This document shows positions 1 through 12,480 of a stretch of DNA of 64,000 nt, piece after piece. Within the stretch, counting starts at the first letter, position 1. Every line of letters begins with the position of its first letter. Both the position numbers and the translations under genes were made by a program. The DNA comes from Kryptolebias marmoratus (lineage: Eukaryota; Chordata; Actinopteri; Cyprinodontiformes; Rivulidae): assembly GCF_001649575.2 (NCBI RefSeq), contig NC_051451.1, positions 25,094,325 through 25,158,324 on the forward strand, written 5' to 3'. The notes under the pieces are model-generated. The model worked only from the letters and a program-made list of their open reading frames with translations, did not search any database and had not been told where the DNA came from.

Positions 1-706
1 GTACCGTTATCAGCAACAAGTCTAAAAGCCAGGCTTTATGAAGGTATGGTGTGGTATCAGCAGCATGGAAAAGGTCATTCACACTTCTGTGATGACAGCA
101 TTAGAGCACATTGAGATGATGAAGCATCGAATGCTACCTTCAAGATGGAATATTTTCAGTGATGTCCATGGATTTTTACATCATGGAAATGCAAACACCA
201 TAGTGTTGGTAGTGGATTTGTCTACCATTTTTAGCCTTTCCATTATAGAATTGGAAAAACATAAGTAAAAACTGAAACAGCAAACCAAACTTGAGATGTT
301 TTTGCAGCAAACATGAAACAAAATAACACCTTTATGTTAATGGGTTTGTTGAAGAAGAATAAGACCATTTAAAGGAGGTAAGAGCTTTACCATTCTATTC
401 AGAGCCTAAAATACAGAGATGGATGTATATAAACAAAAATAATATACATTAGGAGGAAAAAACTGAACATTCTGGTTCAAACTGTTGACATTTAAAAGTG
501 AAAGCAAAATAAAAAAGCTGATTTTCCATAGCATCAAACTTTCCGTGTTAGTGTTGAATGTTGTAGATTCTACAAACTTTACTATCCTCGAACCCTTAGG
601 TGATGAAACCCTTAATGGTAATGGAATTGATAAAATAACTTTTTTCTGCCAGGCACCAGTGTACACATTACAAAGCAATCAAAAAATGATAATCACTGCT
701 ACTCAC
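1..706 (-). other. macrod2: macrod2 intron downstream of the 707-823 exon (partial)
   Basis: AT-rich intronic sequence starting with the gtgagt donor (701-706 on the minus strand). Short open frames occur on both strands (76-90 codons), but none has recognisable composition or motifs. I see no repeat, exon or RNA gene here. Confidence 0.85.
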
Positions 707-823
707 ATTTTGCAGGGAGATCGTAGCCGCAGGTGATCTTGGCTTGGCCGGTTTCGCAGCCATTTAGTGAGTGACACTCATCATACAGACAGGAACCTGC
801 CGCTTTGTGTATGCAGCCGTCAA
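707..823 (-). CDS. macrod2: macrod2 internal coding exon, macro-domain catalytic loop (39 codons)
   Basis: This exon continues the macro domain of a mono-ADP-ribosyl hydrolase / O-acetyl-ADP-ribose deacetylase. On the minus strand the acceptor is a long T-rich tract ending tctttcag and the donor is AAAAT|gtgagt. The frame starts two bases in and gives 38 whole codons: D-G-C-I-H-K-A-A-G at the start, L-N-G-C-E-T-G-Q-A in the middle and [11 protein letters not shown] at the end. The first Asp (819-821) and the His (807-809) correspond to the catalytic-loop Asp and His of MACROD enzymes (Asp102 and His106 in human MACROD2, from family knowledge). The LNGCETG and [10 protein letters not shown] stretches fit MACROD2; I recall MACROD1 as having LQSCKTG and ITGGYRLPAK there. 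Length 117 bp, phase 1 at both ends. The split Val codon is completed by the last G of the exon at 45027-45056. The next codon begins with T and is probably the Tyr of AKY. No frameshift or stop is seen. Confidence 0.95.
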
Positions 824-830
824 CTGAAAG

Positions 831-3800
831 ACACAGACAAAAAAAATAAAAAAGTGAGGCCTACTTCAGGAGAAAAACACAAAACAAGCAGAACCACAAA
901 TCTCAGACATGCAAGGGGGGAAAAAAAACAAATAAGCTGAAAATTCTTGAGGTTGAATCTGGAAACTGAATCTTTACATGTTAAATTTATCTCCCTGGCT
1001 CTGGTTTTCTTCCCTGAAGGGAGACTGGGGTCTGCTACAGTGTGCTGTGCCTGTTGCTGGTAAATATTGACAACCTTCAGAATGAAATTAGATGGGCTAG
1101 GATCTAATAACGCCTCGGCGCAGGGTGAAAATGAGACTGTTCTTCCTGTAATCCTTCTCCTCTGTCAACAACAATATAGAGTCAGATCATTAACTGTATT
1201 TTCTGCCTTGTTTTGTGCGTGAGCCTGTGTGATTCGGATCTGTGTTCTGATTCTGTCGTGCTCCGTGTTGACGTGTGTGGCCTGGTTCTATGGAGACCCT
1301 GAGTGCCTTGCCCCCCAAAGGTTTTAATTTTACCGGGTTAAGGACATGATGCACTTGATTGATGGCATGTCTTACGCAAGAAGGCAGAGAGATAGAAATC
1401 CACATTATCTGTCTCTGAAAGCCTGACATTCTTCCAAGAGTGTGTGATCAATCACACTGAAATATCATAAAATCCTCCTTAAGTTGTCCTGTAAAAATCC
1501 TCACAAACCATTAGAAGATAACAGAATCAGAGAACAGAAGCACTTGGGCAAACAGGTCTTTTTTTGGGGGACAAGCCTCCCAGATTGACTTGAATTAAAC
1601 ATGTAAGGGTTAAAATCGCCTGCAGGATGTTCCTCTGATGTTTTGAAAAAATACATACAAAATGTGCCTCTAATCTAGATCTTCATCTGTAATGCCTTAA
1701 TCTTTCATGTGCAGAGTCAGGAAAAAAAAAAAGGCCATAGATTTGTTATATAGTATCTCCAAAGGCGAACGTTGCTTCACATCACGAAAACAGACAAAAG
1801 GTCTTTTGATGAGGGATGGTCCTTTTGAGCTCCTTTCAATTTCTTCAAGATGAGTCAAAGACAACAGCTGGGCGGAAGATTTGCTACTTCTATCAATCAT
1901 CTTTAATGGACTGAGGGACAGGCAGTTCTCCTGATGGCTTTTCAAAAAAAAGTAGCATGATTCTGACAGTGATGTAGATATGCAGAGCGATTGCTGCGAC
2001 GACAATGAAAGCTACTTAACACAACGTGGAGCAGATGTAGTGCCGGCTGTAGGCTTGGCATTTTTATAATATAAACTATGCAAGCAAGATTGTCCATGAT
2101 CATCAGGCACACATATTTGCATCACAATAGCTTCTGAACATCTCACAAACATGAACTGCTAAATGCAAAAAGGCTGAACTGAAAGCTCTAAAGCCTTTTG
2201 AATGTAGTTTTTTTGTGCTTCAGGATAAATCATCTGAATGCAGTCTTCCCCAACTCAGTTTGCCAAAAACCATAAAAAAAAACACGAACAGGAAGTTCCT
2301 GCAACAGCTATGATTAAAATTGTACACTCTTTTCCCCTCCCACGTATTACATGATTACCATTATTTTGGAAAGGCTTTTTTTATATTCAGATTGTGATTA
2401 GGTCCGTGACATTTTGGCCTGTTCCACTGAGGTGTTGGTCAAACAATGGCACATCCACACACAATGAAGCTTTACCATTTTATTAGGCTAATAGATCTTT
2501 GGTAATTTAAATGTCTGATAGAGAAAGCAGCTGCTTGTGAAATGTGCCTTTCAGTTAGTGTTTAAAGAAAGCTGTCATCCTGTCATTCAACCACACTAGA
2601 TCTAAAATACAAGAATGTTGTCTCTCCTCTGAAAAACAACTTGCCACAACTTCAAAATAAGCAGATCAGACTGTTCAAGGCAGGAAGATGTCCTCAATCC
2701 ATTCCTAGAGCAGAAGTAAGCTCTGATCTTTATTTTAATGGTCGTATAAGGCCAGCCAGGTAATTTTGCCCTTCTCTAGTTTACCATGTTCCTGCAGGAC
2801 TCCATATTCCATAAACACTACCACTGATCACATGCAAGCATTACTGATCTCCTACCTTTAAGCACCTTACAAACCCTGCCAGCCAAATCATAAAGGGGTT
2901 CTGTTTCATCTCGCTATCTGAAGAAAGAGATTGTAGATAATAATGTCAGCTTTCATTTCACTTCTCCCCCTGTCCTCTGCGGTTGCATAAGCTACTTTTT
3001 CTGATGCTACTAAGTGTCACCGTGCGTCTAGTGACAGCCAGCCTCTAAAAGCCCGCAAATTTGTTCACAGTGCCTGGAAACGGAGAAAGAGATGCTGAGC
3101 TGATCTGGCTGCTGGCCAGCATCTTGGAAGGTAGAGCTACAGATTTAATTTACCTGCTTTACTAGTGGAATATAGCAGATGCATTGTGGGTAATAGGTGT
3201 GTTTATCGTCTTTGTGTCTGGGAGAGACGTGAAAAGAGGGGAGAGGAAACATGGAGACAGAGATAGATTTCAAAATGCACTTTGTAATTTTGAATTCAAT
3301 TGTAGAGAACACTCTGCATGAAGCAATCCCAACTTGATTGTGAATAGTTGTTTTTTTCCTGTCCATTACTTAGGCAACTAAAAGCAGATCTGAGTTCCCA
3401 TAAGTGGAGATTTGACCCACATGCAATTTGAGTATCAATTTATTTTCTCATTTAAGTTGGATCTCAGCTTTATTCCCAGCAGATTTCTATATTATGGATG
3501 CCTGAAACATTACAAAGGCAGCCTCAGATTCTCATTAACTAACAATGCCATTTACATCTGCTTCAAAAAAAGGAGGACATGTCACCTCACTCTTGTGTTG
3601 TTCACAATGAAACATCAGGACATTAAGGCTCTGTCTACCTGGAAACAATGTTTTAGGAACCATTAAATGGTATTTTTCAAAACTGGGTTCTAAAGCGTAA
3701 CACCATTGTGTTCTCGTGTGAACAGCCTAAACACCTTTTGGAAACAATGACGTCAAAGTCCCACCTCCTGCCTGACCTACGACCCCAATATTAACAGATT

Positions 3801-6800
3801 ACATGCTTGTGTTTGTGTTGCAGACACCAGTTGCTTAACTACAGCAAAATCCCTGTTTCCTGTATAACTTCAATGAGCAGACAAGGTTGATGAACAATAA
3901 CATTACCTTGAATAGAGCAGAGCAAAAACCCCTCGTTATTCAAACAAATCATCTAAGGCCAAGATTCTTTTTCCCCACTTTTTTGAACTCAACATTACTA
4001 CAGCACAGGAAAATATCAACCATATATTTCAAGTATATGTTTAAAAAATATGAGAATGAGAATAATTTTTCCCAGACTGACACTCGTGTATAAATAATTT
4101 ATTCTGAATCCTTTGAACATTTATTAGGAGGAAAACTCTTCACACCAACTCTTGCTGTCACAAAGAGAAGCTCCATTTTGTAGGCAGTCTACAAAACGGG
4201 TTTGTTTTTTTCTTTTCCATCCACCCTCCTTATCTTTCTCTATTTGTTTTTACATTTTGAAACATCTGCTCCAGGTTTTGATTCTTGTTTCAGGTGTATT
4301 TTTGAGGTGTCACAGTGCCACATACAGGCCTGGCATAGTTACTGCACTTTTTGAGTCATTTTCTGGATTTTTGTGTGGAGGAAAATCTTTCTAATAATGG
4401 TGACATGTTTATGTGGAAAAAAGACAGCTTATTATGTGGACTGAGCCTAAAAACTACTGAATAAATGCATTTGTTTTTTTAATATTCTGCACATATAATG
4501 TTAGGTACTGGGTGAGTTGACATTATATCTGAGAAGCCAAACCTGAACTGAAGTCAGTTCCAGGTGTCTAATGAAGCTTTGTCATCATCAGTAGCCCCAT
4601 GTGTTTGAGTAGTTTCAAAATGACTCCTTAAAGCAATTATGTCTGTGTCCCTTTTCCATTGTGCTTGGATGTCATAATTATATTCAAATGCTTAATCATC
4701 ATCCTGATGATGCACCTGCATCACAGCACTGAAAGACGATGAAAGAAGTCTCTTTCTCTCTTATCCATGCTTTCAGGCTGATACTCACGTCAAATCCCAC
4801 AATGAACATGTGCTCATCTATGTGATGCACAAACAGAGGTGAATGGCGCTATACTTCAAGTCCCATTAAGAGATCTTTACAGAGGACATTTCGTTTAACA
4901 GGCTTAATATTCCGGCAGCAGCATCTGCTTCTGTCAAGCCCACTGCTGGGCTTCCTCAGCCCCTGCTGAAAAATCACACAGTTAATACCCCATCTATCTC
5001 TCCTTGCAGCCTGCCTCTGCTTTAGGCCAGGCCTATGTGGGACAAAACATTTATTCATCTTCTCTGAGTGCCTTGCTCAGAGAAACTTCCCAGAGCAGCC
5101 ACTCCAGCAAGTCCACACAGCTAATGAAGATAACTCTGAGCGGAGGCTGGACAGCATCCCTCTGAACACATAATGGGAACAAGAAGAGTGCAGGAGACAG
5201 AGAGAGAGAGACATATTGAGAAAGACAAAAGAGATGAGGGTGTGTGTGCATGAGTGTGTGTATCAGTCTAGAGCAGTTTAAATTAGTTACTCAGCTGTAA
5301 CCTTGGCTCCCGCCATTGTTGAAGACACCTCTGCCTTGTCCTCTCAAGGCTCAGTTCCCACATGCAATGAGGGACTCTGCAAAACTCTGCTTACTCTCCC
5401 CGGGCTTCTCCAAGGCAGCCCAAAAACCAAGAGCTTTCAATCACTCCCTCAGACACAATGAATACCTGCTCTGCTCTCATTACAATACCCTGCTTTTCAG
5501 AAATAGTGTCAGCAGCAATTTTCTCTCCTAATTATTTTCCACTCCTCTGAGGGTTGGGTTCAGGACTGGAGCCAAAAGAGGCAGCACAGGATGGGCAAGA
5601 CGGAAGGGGAGAGTGGGCTGGATTTTACCTGACAGGATATGAAGAAGTCTATAAAACAGTCACTAATCTAACAGAAAGGGATGGTCTTTTCTAGCTAGAT
5701 TTACCTGAACTTTGACCTTTGTAACAAATGTGGCGAAGGCCAACTATTTAAACAAGTTGGTCAATATGAACCAAAACTTTCAGAAGATTCTTCCTCAAAC
5801 CGAGTTCTTGTTTTTACATAAAACTAAACTTGTTCCCGAAACTATTGAGCCATATATTGTCTCTTACCTATTTTGCTGTAGTATCCATGGCAACAACATA
5901 TTTCTTCTCACAGCGCTTTCAGGGCTGTACACTGATCAAAGCCCCTCCAAAACTCAGCCTCTGTGATTTACAACACTATTTTCTATTCAACTAATTCCAC
6001 TGAAGGAGATAATGACATGGATTAGTTGCTAATCAAGTGCCAATGAGAGATCTGGTTGAGCTAAATGTCAGGCAGAATATGCTCAAGCCATTGTGGTTAC
6101 TCCCTTGTGATATTGGATTATGAGTTCTAATCACAGCAATTTTTGGATGCAACAGAAGCCAACGCTTACCCTCCACTGTAACCAAGTTCCCAGGAAAAGG
6201 ATAATAATCTCCATTTTACCTGTAATACCCAGGTAAACAAGGAATTTGAGTTAATAGCATTCCAGAGAGATAGTCACAGATGTTACCCACATAAGTGATA
6301 TTATACACCCCAGGCTTACTTGGCTCAATGTTCTCCTAACAATGCAGTGTGAGAAAGAACCAGAGAGAACAGGTTTCTAGTAGAAACTTCTCTGTTATTG
6401 CAATTACCAATCAGCTCCAGATTAAAAGATATTTTAAAAGAAGGGAGGAATTTTCTCTAACAAATATATAGTTTCAAACTTTATGATTATAACGTGCACT
6501 CACATTCATAACAATGATAGCACTGGTGTACACAGAACACAAAAGACCTTTTTTATTATAAAGACATGTCTGAGGCAAAAGCAGTGTGATGTAAAAATTC
6601 ACAATATCAGTTTTTGTTGAGTGTTGTGGCTTATTATTTTTTAAGGTGGCAAAAAAAAGAAGTATTTGCTGGCTGTCCAATTATGAGCCTTGTTTACTTG
6701 TTTCTCACATAAAATCCTTCCTGCTTTTCCAAACAGAGAACCCTAACCTTTCATTTCAAAAGTGTACTCCAGTTGATTAAATCATAAACGCGGGGGTGTG

Positions 6801-8860
6801 TGGACACAAAGCGAGACGGGGCAGTTGCGATGTGGGAAAAGGTGGGCAGTAAAATAGTGTGCACGACCTGGAATAGTTCTGCAAGCTGTACGCACAAAAA
6901 CAAGCTGTGATTTTTCAAAAATTGGCCACAGAGAACACTGCCACATGGCTCGCTGGTCACCAGGTCACAAACACTCAGCATTTAATAATATTGCAACAGA
7001 AAATTAGCTAATTTTTGCATCACAAACTGGTCCCTCCAACAGTTGCAACCCTTAAAAATTAGAGGAATAAAGCAGCAGCTACACTGCTGTAGTACTACTG
7101 TGATCCTGAATAAAATAAAATGAGTATGCAACATTAATTAATGAATTTGGTCAATGCAAAAAAATATTTAAACAATAAAATAAAAAAATCCCTGAAATTA
7201 GACAACAATAATAAAATAATGTCATTAAAACATCACTCTTCCCAAACACATTATTGGGATGTGTCGTTACATTAGTTGAAATGAATAAACATCATCAACC
7301 AGTAAATTAAAAAAAACAAAAAAAAAAAATAGTTTTTGTACTTGTGGAAATGGTTAAGAGAAAAACTAAAATTTTCATTGCAATACTTTGTCAAAAGTCT
7401 GCAGTTTTTCTGTGTCTGTTATTGTCTCGTACAATAAATATACATAATTAATCAGACAGATTTATTGAAGTTGGTGAAAAACAAAGCTGCTGGCAACATT
7501 TCACAGCATCATTGCACATTTTTTCCCCTTCACACTGAATCATGGATTTCAGTGAATAATGACTTAGGATGCACCTCTCAGTTAGACAACAACTGCAAAG
7601 CTTGTTTCGCCAACAATTTCTACAACTTATAAAAAAAATATATATATATATATAAAACAAAGCTGTGACTCTTATTTCTCCAAACCTAAAACAACAACAA
7701 AAAAAAAAAACACAAGAAGATAAAGTTTGATGCATTAGTGCAGCCCAGTTTCCATGCTGTCAGGAATGCCAGGTTAGGTTACCAATAAAAGGCTGGAGAC
7801 TGACAGCTGCGGACGACTTGGTGCCAAACCCCAGCCGTGCCGAACACCCAGGGACAACAGTCACGGCCACAACCCTTACATTTACACATGTTGGTTTAAC
7901 TGCACTCTGCTGATGTGAACGGAGCCGCTCGGCCCCATCCACAGGAAAATGTTTGCATTTTTAAGCAAACAATAAACAATAAAACTGTTGAGTATGATTT
8001 GGAAAATGACTCAATTGTACTTTTATAAATTCTGCACACATTTTATTGCCAAAATGCACTGAGAACAGAACTTTGACCAATAAACTATTCAAATGGCTTC
8101 GTTTGTTTTCCATGTCTGTTCTGTTGCATGCTTGCTTTAGTCATATTGATACAAATGAACTATGCAAGTGCTGCACAGAAACCAAATTAATATAGATGTC
8201 CACCAACTTCAAGTAAGCTTTTTTTCTTGATGGTATCATGAAATGACTGGCTTGATGTCTGGAGATATAAAAGTGACCAGCAAAAGGGCATCAGGATATA
8301 TTCAGGGTAGAATCTACTTAGACTCCATTTGTGCCATTTGGAGTCAGTCAGCATCCTATTTCATAAATTGTGAACAAAGCTTCCCTCCCTGATAGAAATC
8401 CAGCATTTGTGTCCTCTGCTACTCTACCTTGGTCTAAAACCTTTCATTTCGGAGATGTGAGGTTCACTAATAATCACAGATAAACACAAACCTCCTTTTA
8501 CAGCTTCCTCTCCCTCCTTCAATATCACACTCATTTTTCACCTTTGACTCCTCATCCACTTTCTTATTACAAACAAGCACTCTGCCACTGAGGCTATTAT
8601 CGCCTCGTCTCCCAGGTTAGATTACCTTTGGCACTGCAGCTTTACTCTTACTGTTACTGGTGGGAAGGTGGAGGGGGTGGGGGGGCAATGTGGACGGGAT
8701 GATCTGAAAGACCAATGTAATGTGCGTAGACTGCATTAGTGAACACACACACAACAGGTGGGTTTCTTTCTTGAAAAGTAACCTTGGCATATTTTTAAAA
8801 ATCCCCAAAATGCATAATATAATTAGTATAATTCAAAATCAAAACAAATGAAGAGCTAGC
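831..8860. other. intronic sequence without recognised genes
   Basis: AT-rich intron. Minor structures only: a perfect CRE-like TGACGTCA at 3748-3755, a short hairpin around 5058-5085 (CTTCTCTGAG against CTCAGAGAA), a (TA)n run near 7638-7654, A-runs near 7315-7330 and a G-rich stretch at 8661-8687. The area around 3680-3790 (charged purine tracts around the CRE) resembles short fish MITEs, but I cannot define its ends. The open frames are short and featureless. Confidence 0.6.
7638..7654. repeat. (TA)n microsatellite
   Basis: Alternating AT run following a short A tract, about 8 units, uninterrupted. Confidence 0.8.
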
Positions 8861-9212
8861 AGTTCTTGATTCTTGAAGGAATGCATATCGCCCGCTGCCT
8901 TTCACGCCAGAGTTGTTGACGAAGATCATCTTTTCCATTTAAAAATGACAAATTTAAAGCAATTTTAGTCCAATTTAAAAAAAAAAAGTAAAAATTCATG
9001 TTATATGATATCTCACATGGTCTGTTAGTGCTTAGAGTATGTGTTGGGAATGATTGTCAGCTGCTACCACACAAAATATTGGATAAATATTTGTTAAATT
9101 GACTGCGTTATAGCCATTTCTGGGTAAGCTAAGGTCAGTTATCTGTGGCAGCCATCTTGAATTTGGTTGACTCCAACAGTTAATGCACAGGTTTTAAGTA
9201 TGTGTTGGGGAC

Positions 9213-9810
9213 ATTTATGTTATCTTTTTTTTCTTGTCATGATGACACCTGCCTCCCCTGACCGCACATCCCTGGTTAGACTGCATGTAATCTGCAGTGG
9301 ATCGAGTGCATCATATGCGTTTGCAGTGAACTGTTGTAATATTTTTACGCGGGTTTTCTCCGCCTGAAGTGGTATTTCGCTTTTATCTAGATAATTAAGT
9401 TTCCAACAACAACCAATTAATTTACTAACAAGTCCTTAACTGTGTGTATTCCTCTCATCATGGACAACAAGTCCTGTGAATTTGGAGACATTTGTTCTTT
9501 TTTTGCAAAAGTTACAAGGAGGGAACCAAATATTTCAACCGTCTGAAATAATCAGTTCCCCCTCTAAAACACAGGACAAAAATAATTTACCAACAAGTCC
9601 TTAGCTGTGTTTATTCCTCTCATCATGGACAACAAGTCCTGTGAATTTGGAGACATTTGTTCTTTTTTTGCAAAAGTTACAGGGAGGGAACCAAATATTT
9701 CAGCCGTCTGAAATAATCGGTTCCCCCTCTAAAACACAGGACAAAAATAATTTACCAACAAGTCCTTAACTGTGTGACGACACCTGCCTCCCCTGACCGC
9801 ACATCCCTGG
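9213..9810 (+). mobile_element. 598-bp insertion with 8-bp target-site duplication TTGGGGAC
   Basis: The flanks read TTGGGGAC at 9205-9212 and TTGGGGAC at 9811-9818. Removing the insert restores the family A monomer AGTATGTGTTGGGGAC-AATGCTCAGCTACTACC, which matches other copies (for example the reverse complement near 45795-45835). The insert has no obvious terminal inverted repeats. It contains an exact 34-bp direct repeat at 9244-9277 and 9779-9812 (the second copy runs 2 bp into the right target duplication), and between them a 165-bp tandem duplication. An 8-bp duplication suggests a hAT-type or similar DNA transposon, but the ends do not confirm this. Confidence 0.65.
9421..9776 (+). repeat. 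165-bp tandem duplication (2 units plus 26 bp)
   Basis: Units start at 9421, 9586 and 9751, each with TTTAC(T/C)AACAAGTCCTTA. The spacing is exactly 165 bp both times. The two full units differ at only a few positions, so the duplication is recent. The third unit stops after 26 bp, where the 34-bp repeat resumes at 9779. Confidence 0.9.
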
Positions 9811-10045
9811 TTGGGGACAATGCTCAGCTACTACCACACCCAGTTTAAGCATAACATCTATAAATTTTACAGCCATTTTTTTGTTTTTCCAGTGTCAGCT
9901 GGCTGTAGCAGCTATCTTGAATCCGTCTGCTTCCAAGTTGATGAGTTGTAGATGCTCATCCAATGATTATTTTCTCCAAGTTTCATTAAAATCAGTTCAG
10001 TGATTGATGAGATGTTTTACTAACGGTACGGAGAAACAAATCAAC

Positions 10046-11734
10046 AGTTCAATAACGTCAATGGAGTATAAAAGTCATTCTGATCAAAACAACTTGTTAG
10101 ATGACTGTTAAAGCCTTTTCTTGAACTAGATAAAAAGTTAATATAATGCATGAAATCTGACAAGACTCACTGATTCTCAGGCTTGTTTTAAAAAATTATA
10201 TCAAAGATAAACTAAAACAAGGAACCTAACGAGTACTCGGCACTCCTTAGAGGAAGGACTATCTGGAATCAATAATACAAATACGCATTTTCCTCCAGAC
10301 ATAATTAAATGTCGCCTCTCGAAGAAATTGCCCTCTTTTAGATGTTAGGCTAATAAGGGACACATTAATGTTGAGAAAACATGGATAGAAAACACAGCCC
10401 CAAGCAGATCCTGGCCAATTTCATCATAAATTACTTCCCTGCACAAAGTTCATCTTCGGAGTTACCCAGGAGAGCTAGCTGCATGATGGTAAAGGATGAC
10501 TTTTCTAAGAACAACCTGGCAAGAGGTGAGAGTTGGAACAGAAGCACTTTGTTCAAAGCATGCAGTGCTCTGAGAAGCACAACAGCAGACAGGACGAGAC
10601 AAATGCATGTAATTATGGAGCAATCTGAATAGCCAGCTTTAAGGCAGTTCAGGGGAGAAAACGACCGTGGCTGTTGCCTCAGACTCTCGGAACTCCAGGC
10701 CAAACTCTCCGGCGAATCCGTAATTGAGGAAATGAAGAAAGATGGAGATTTTCAATAAAAGGCCACTGCTTTGAATTAGAATGCATAAACAGCTGTTGCT
10801 ATTATGCATGGTTCTTTGGGCTTGGTGGTGCTAAGCGCTTCATCAGAAAAGCCTACAGCCATGTACAATATATTAACATTTGTAAAGCAGCACAAGATGC
10901 ATGCCAAATTCATAGAGAGCCATGGAATAAAAAGGTCATTAAAATTTTGTAGTCTTTGATCATTAATCTTAATGTAGTTTACATGTGAAAGTGCAGGATG
11001 TGGATTTTGAATTGCTTATGATTTAGGCAAATAAAGGACTCTCAAAACGTGCTACAGGATCAGGGAAAATCAAAGTGTCATTTAAGATAAATCAGTGTTT
11101 CAATGCTGTTTTGCTTTTGTTTTTTTAATGAAGCTAAAAAGCCAAGCAAAACTGCATTAATAACAGACAGTCCTTTAGCTCTGTTTTGCTTGCTTATCAA
11201 AAAGAAAGTGACAGAAATCAGTGTAAACCCAGTAAAACATTAAAGAACAGATACTTTTAAAAGGCGGGAAATTTCTGTGTTTGTGCGTATAAGAACATCT
11301 GGGGTCCCTATACAGGAAGTTGTCTTGTGAGCTTGAAAAAATTTAGTTTGTAGGAACCTTTAGCAATGACAAACTCAAATTTTGGGCTATAATTTTGATC
11401 AGTGGAATCCAAGAAAGCTTTTAAAGTGACTGGGAGTCACAGGTATCTGTTTCTTCTTTTAAAAAGGGGACATATTACTTTTTTTTCCCACTCAAACTGA
11501 CAATTTCCTGAGGTCCTAATTCAAAAACACCTCATTTTTCAGCTCCATGTTTTATTCTTTTTTATTGCAAGTGATTTTAGTTGTTGTGAGACACTGAATG
11601 CCTGTCCTCTGTTTGAAGGACGCAAGTCTTTCAAGATCTTTCACACAAATTACAGCCAACTCTTGAAGCAGCTCACTCAGCAAACGCACAGAAAAAATAA
11701 GTGAAATAAGGCCAAGCATTCCTTGAAAGAAACA
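10046..11734. other. intronic sequence without recognised genes
   Basis: AT-rich. Opposed short frames at 10381-10703 overlap on both strands and have no motif. Nothing else identifiable. Confidence 0.5.
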
Positions 11735-11885
11735 ACCACACCAGATTTTAGCACAATAGCTTTAAAACTGACTAAATTATAGCAATTTTTATGTTTTCTA
11801 AGGTCAGTTAATTGTGTCAGCCATCTTGAATGGGGTTGGGGTACATTCAGTAATTATTTCCTAAACCCTGCACCACACATATAAG
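11735..11885 (+). repeat. dispersed repeat family A, copy 2 (fragment)
   Basis: A short diverged copy: a 'cacaccagattttagc' box, then 'attatagcaatttttatg', then 'aaggtcagttaattgtgtcagccatcttgaat' in split form near 11800-11830, and 'cagtaattattt'. The order of boxes matches copies 1, 3 and 5. Confidence 0.6.
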
Positions 11886-12129
11886 TTTGACAGAAACTTA
11901 ACAGCTTGCAGGGCTTGTTGCAATCTTCATCTGTCACATATCAGCTCCATAAATCCTGAGCTTCACTGTCTGTTTATTTCAAGTTTTTAGAGGCTAAACT
12001 TGAAGGTGAAATGAAATAAAATATCAAAAATAATGAGTTTTTATGTTTTTCTTTTAATTTAAACACCATCATAAAAGACTCCAGTGGTCCGTTTCTCTGA
12101 TTTAAAACGTTAATGACTTGTTTTTACAG

Positions 12130-12480
12130 TTTTTGTGTCAAAATCACAAAGTGTCGTGATTGCGTGGGCGGAGTTACCTCCTGACGTAGAAGGAGGCGGG
12201 GCCACTGTAGGACCGTTGCAGTGTTTAGTCGCAGAAGAGGAGGCAAGTTTTGTAAATAAGAGAACCAGTTTAAAAACATGTTTTGGGTTTTTGGTCTGGA
12301 GTGATGCTGCCAGGAACTCGAGCCCCACAATTAGACCTGTCTCAGAAATTATTGTGATAAACGATAATATTGTTTGGAGGCCGTTTTAAACTAATGTAAT
12401 GATAATAACCTAATAATGCAAATACATCCTCTTAAAGATTAATAAACTTTACTTTCAAAAGAACACATAACACTGGAACT
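12130..12480. repeat. probable degenerate DNA-transposon remnant
   Basis: A locally GC-rich block (12165-12240, GGCGGAG and GGCGGGGCC) is followed by an ATTATTGTGATAAACGATAA segment at 12347-12367. That segment resembles the non-coding part of fish hAT elements. Overlapping frames on both strands show no conserved domain. The ends are not visible. Confidence 0.3.

Larger units (their letters stand above)
8868..10045 (+). repeat. dispersed repeat family A, copy 1 (interrupted)
   Basis: This copy begins with TTGAAGGAATGCATATCGCC (8874-8893), which recurs at the start of copy 5 (near 47384). It contains two related monomers. Each has AGTATGTGTTGGG, a CAGCTNCTACCACAC box, 'tatagccatt' and a GGCAGCCATCTTGAAT-type box (near 9147 and 9910), and the copy ends in 'tttcattaaaatcagttcag'. 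The second monomer is split by the insertion at 9213-9810. I do not recognise a named family. There is no coding potential, and at least five copies exist in the window on both strands. Confidence 0.75.

Noticed and set aside
8661..8687. G-rich run as a G-quadruplex
   Set aside because: There are only two long G runs; the others are GG or GGG with long spacers, so a stable four-run quadruplex is doubtful.
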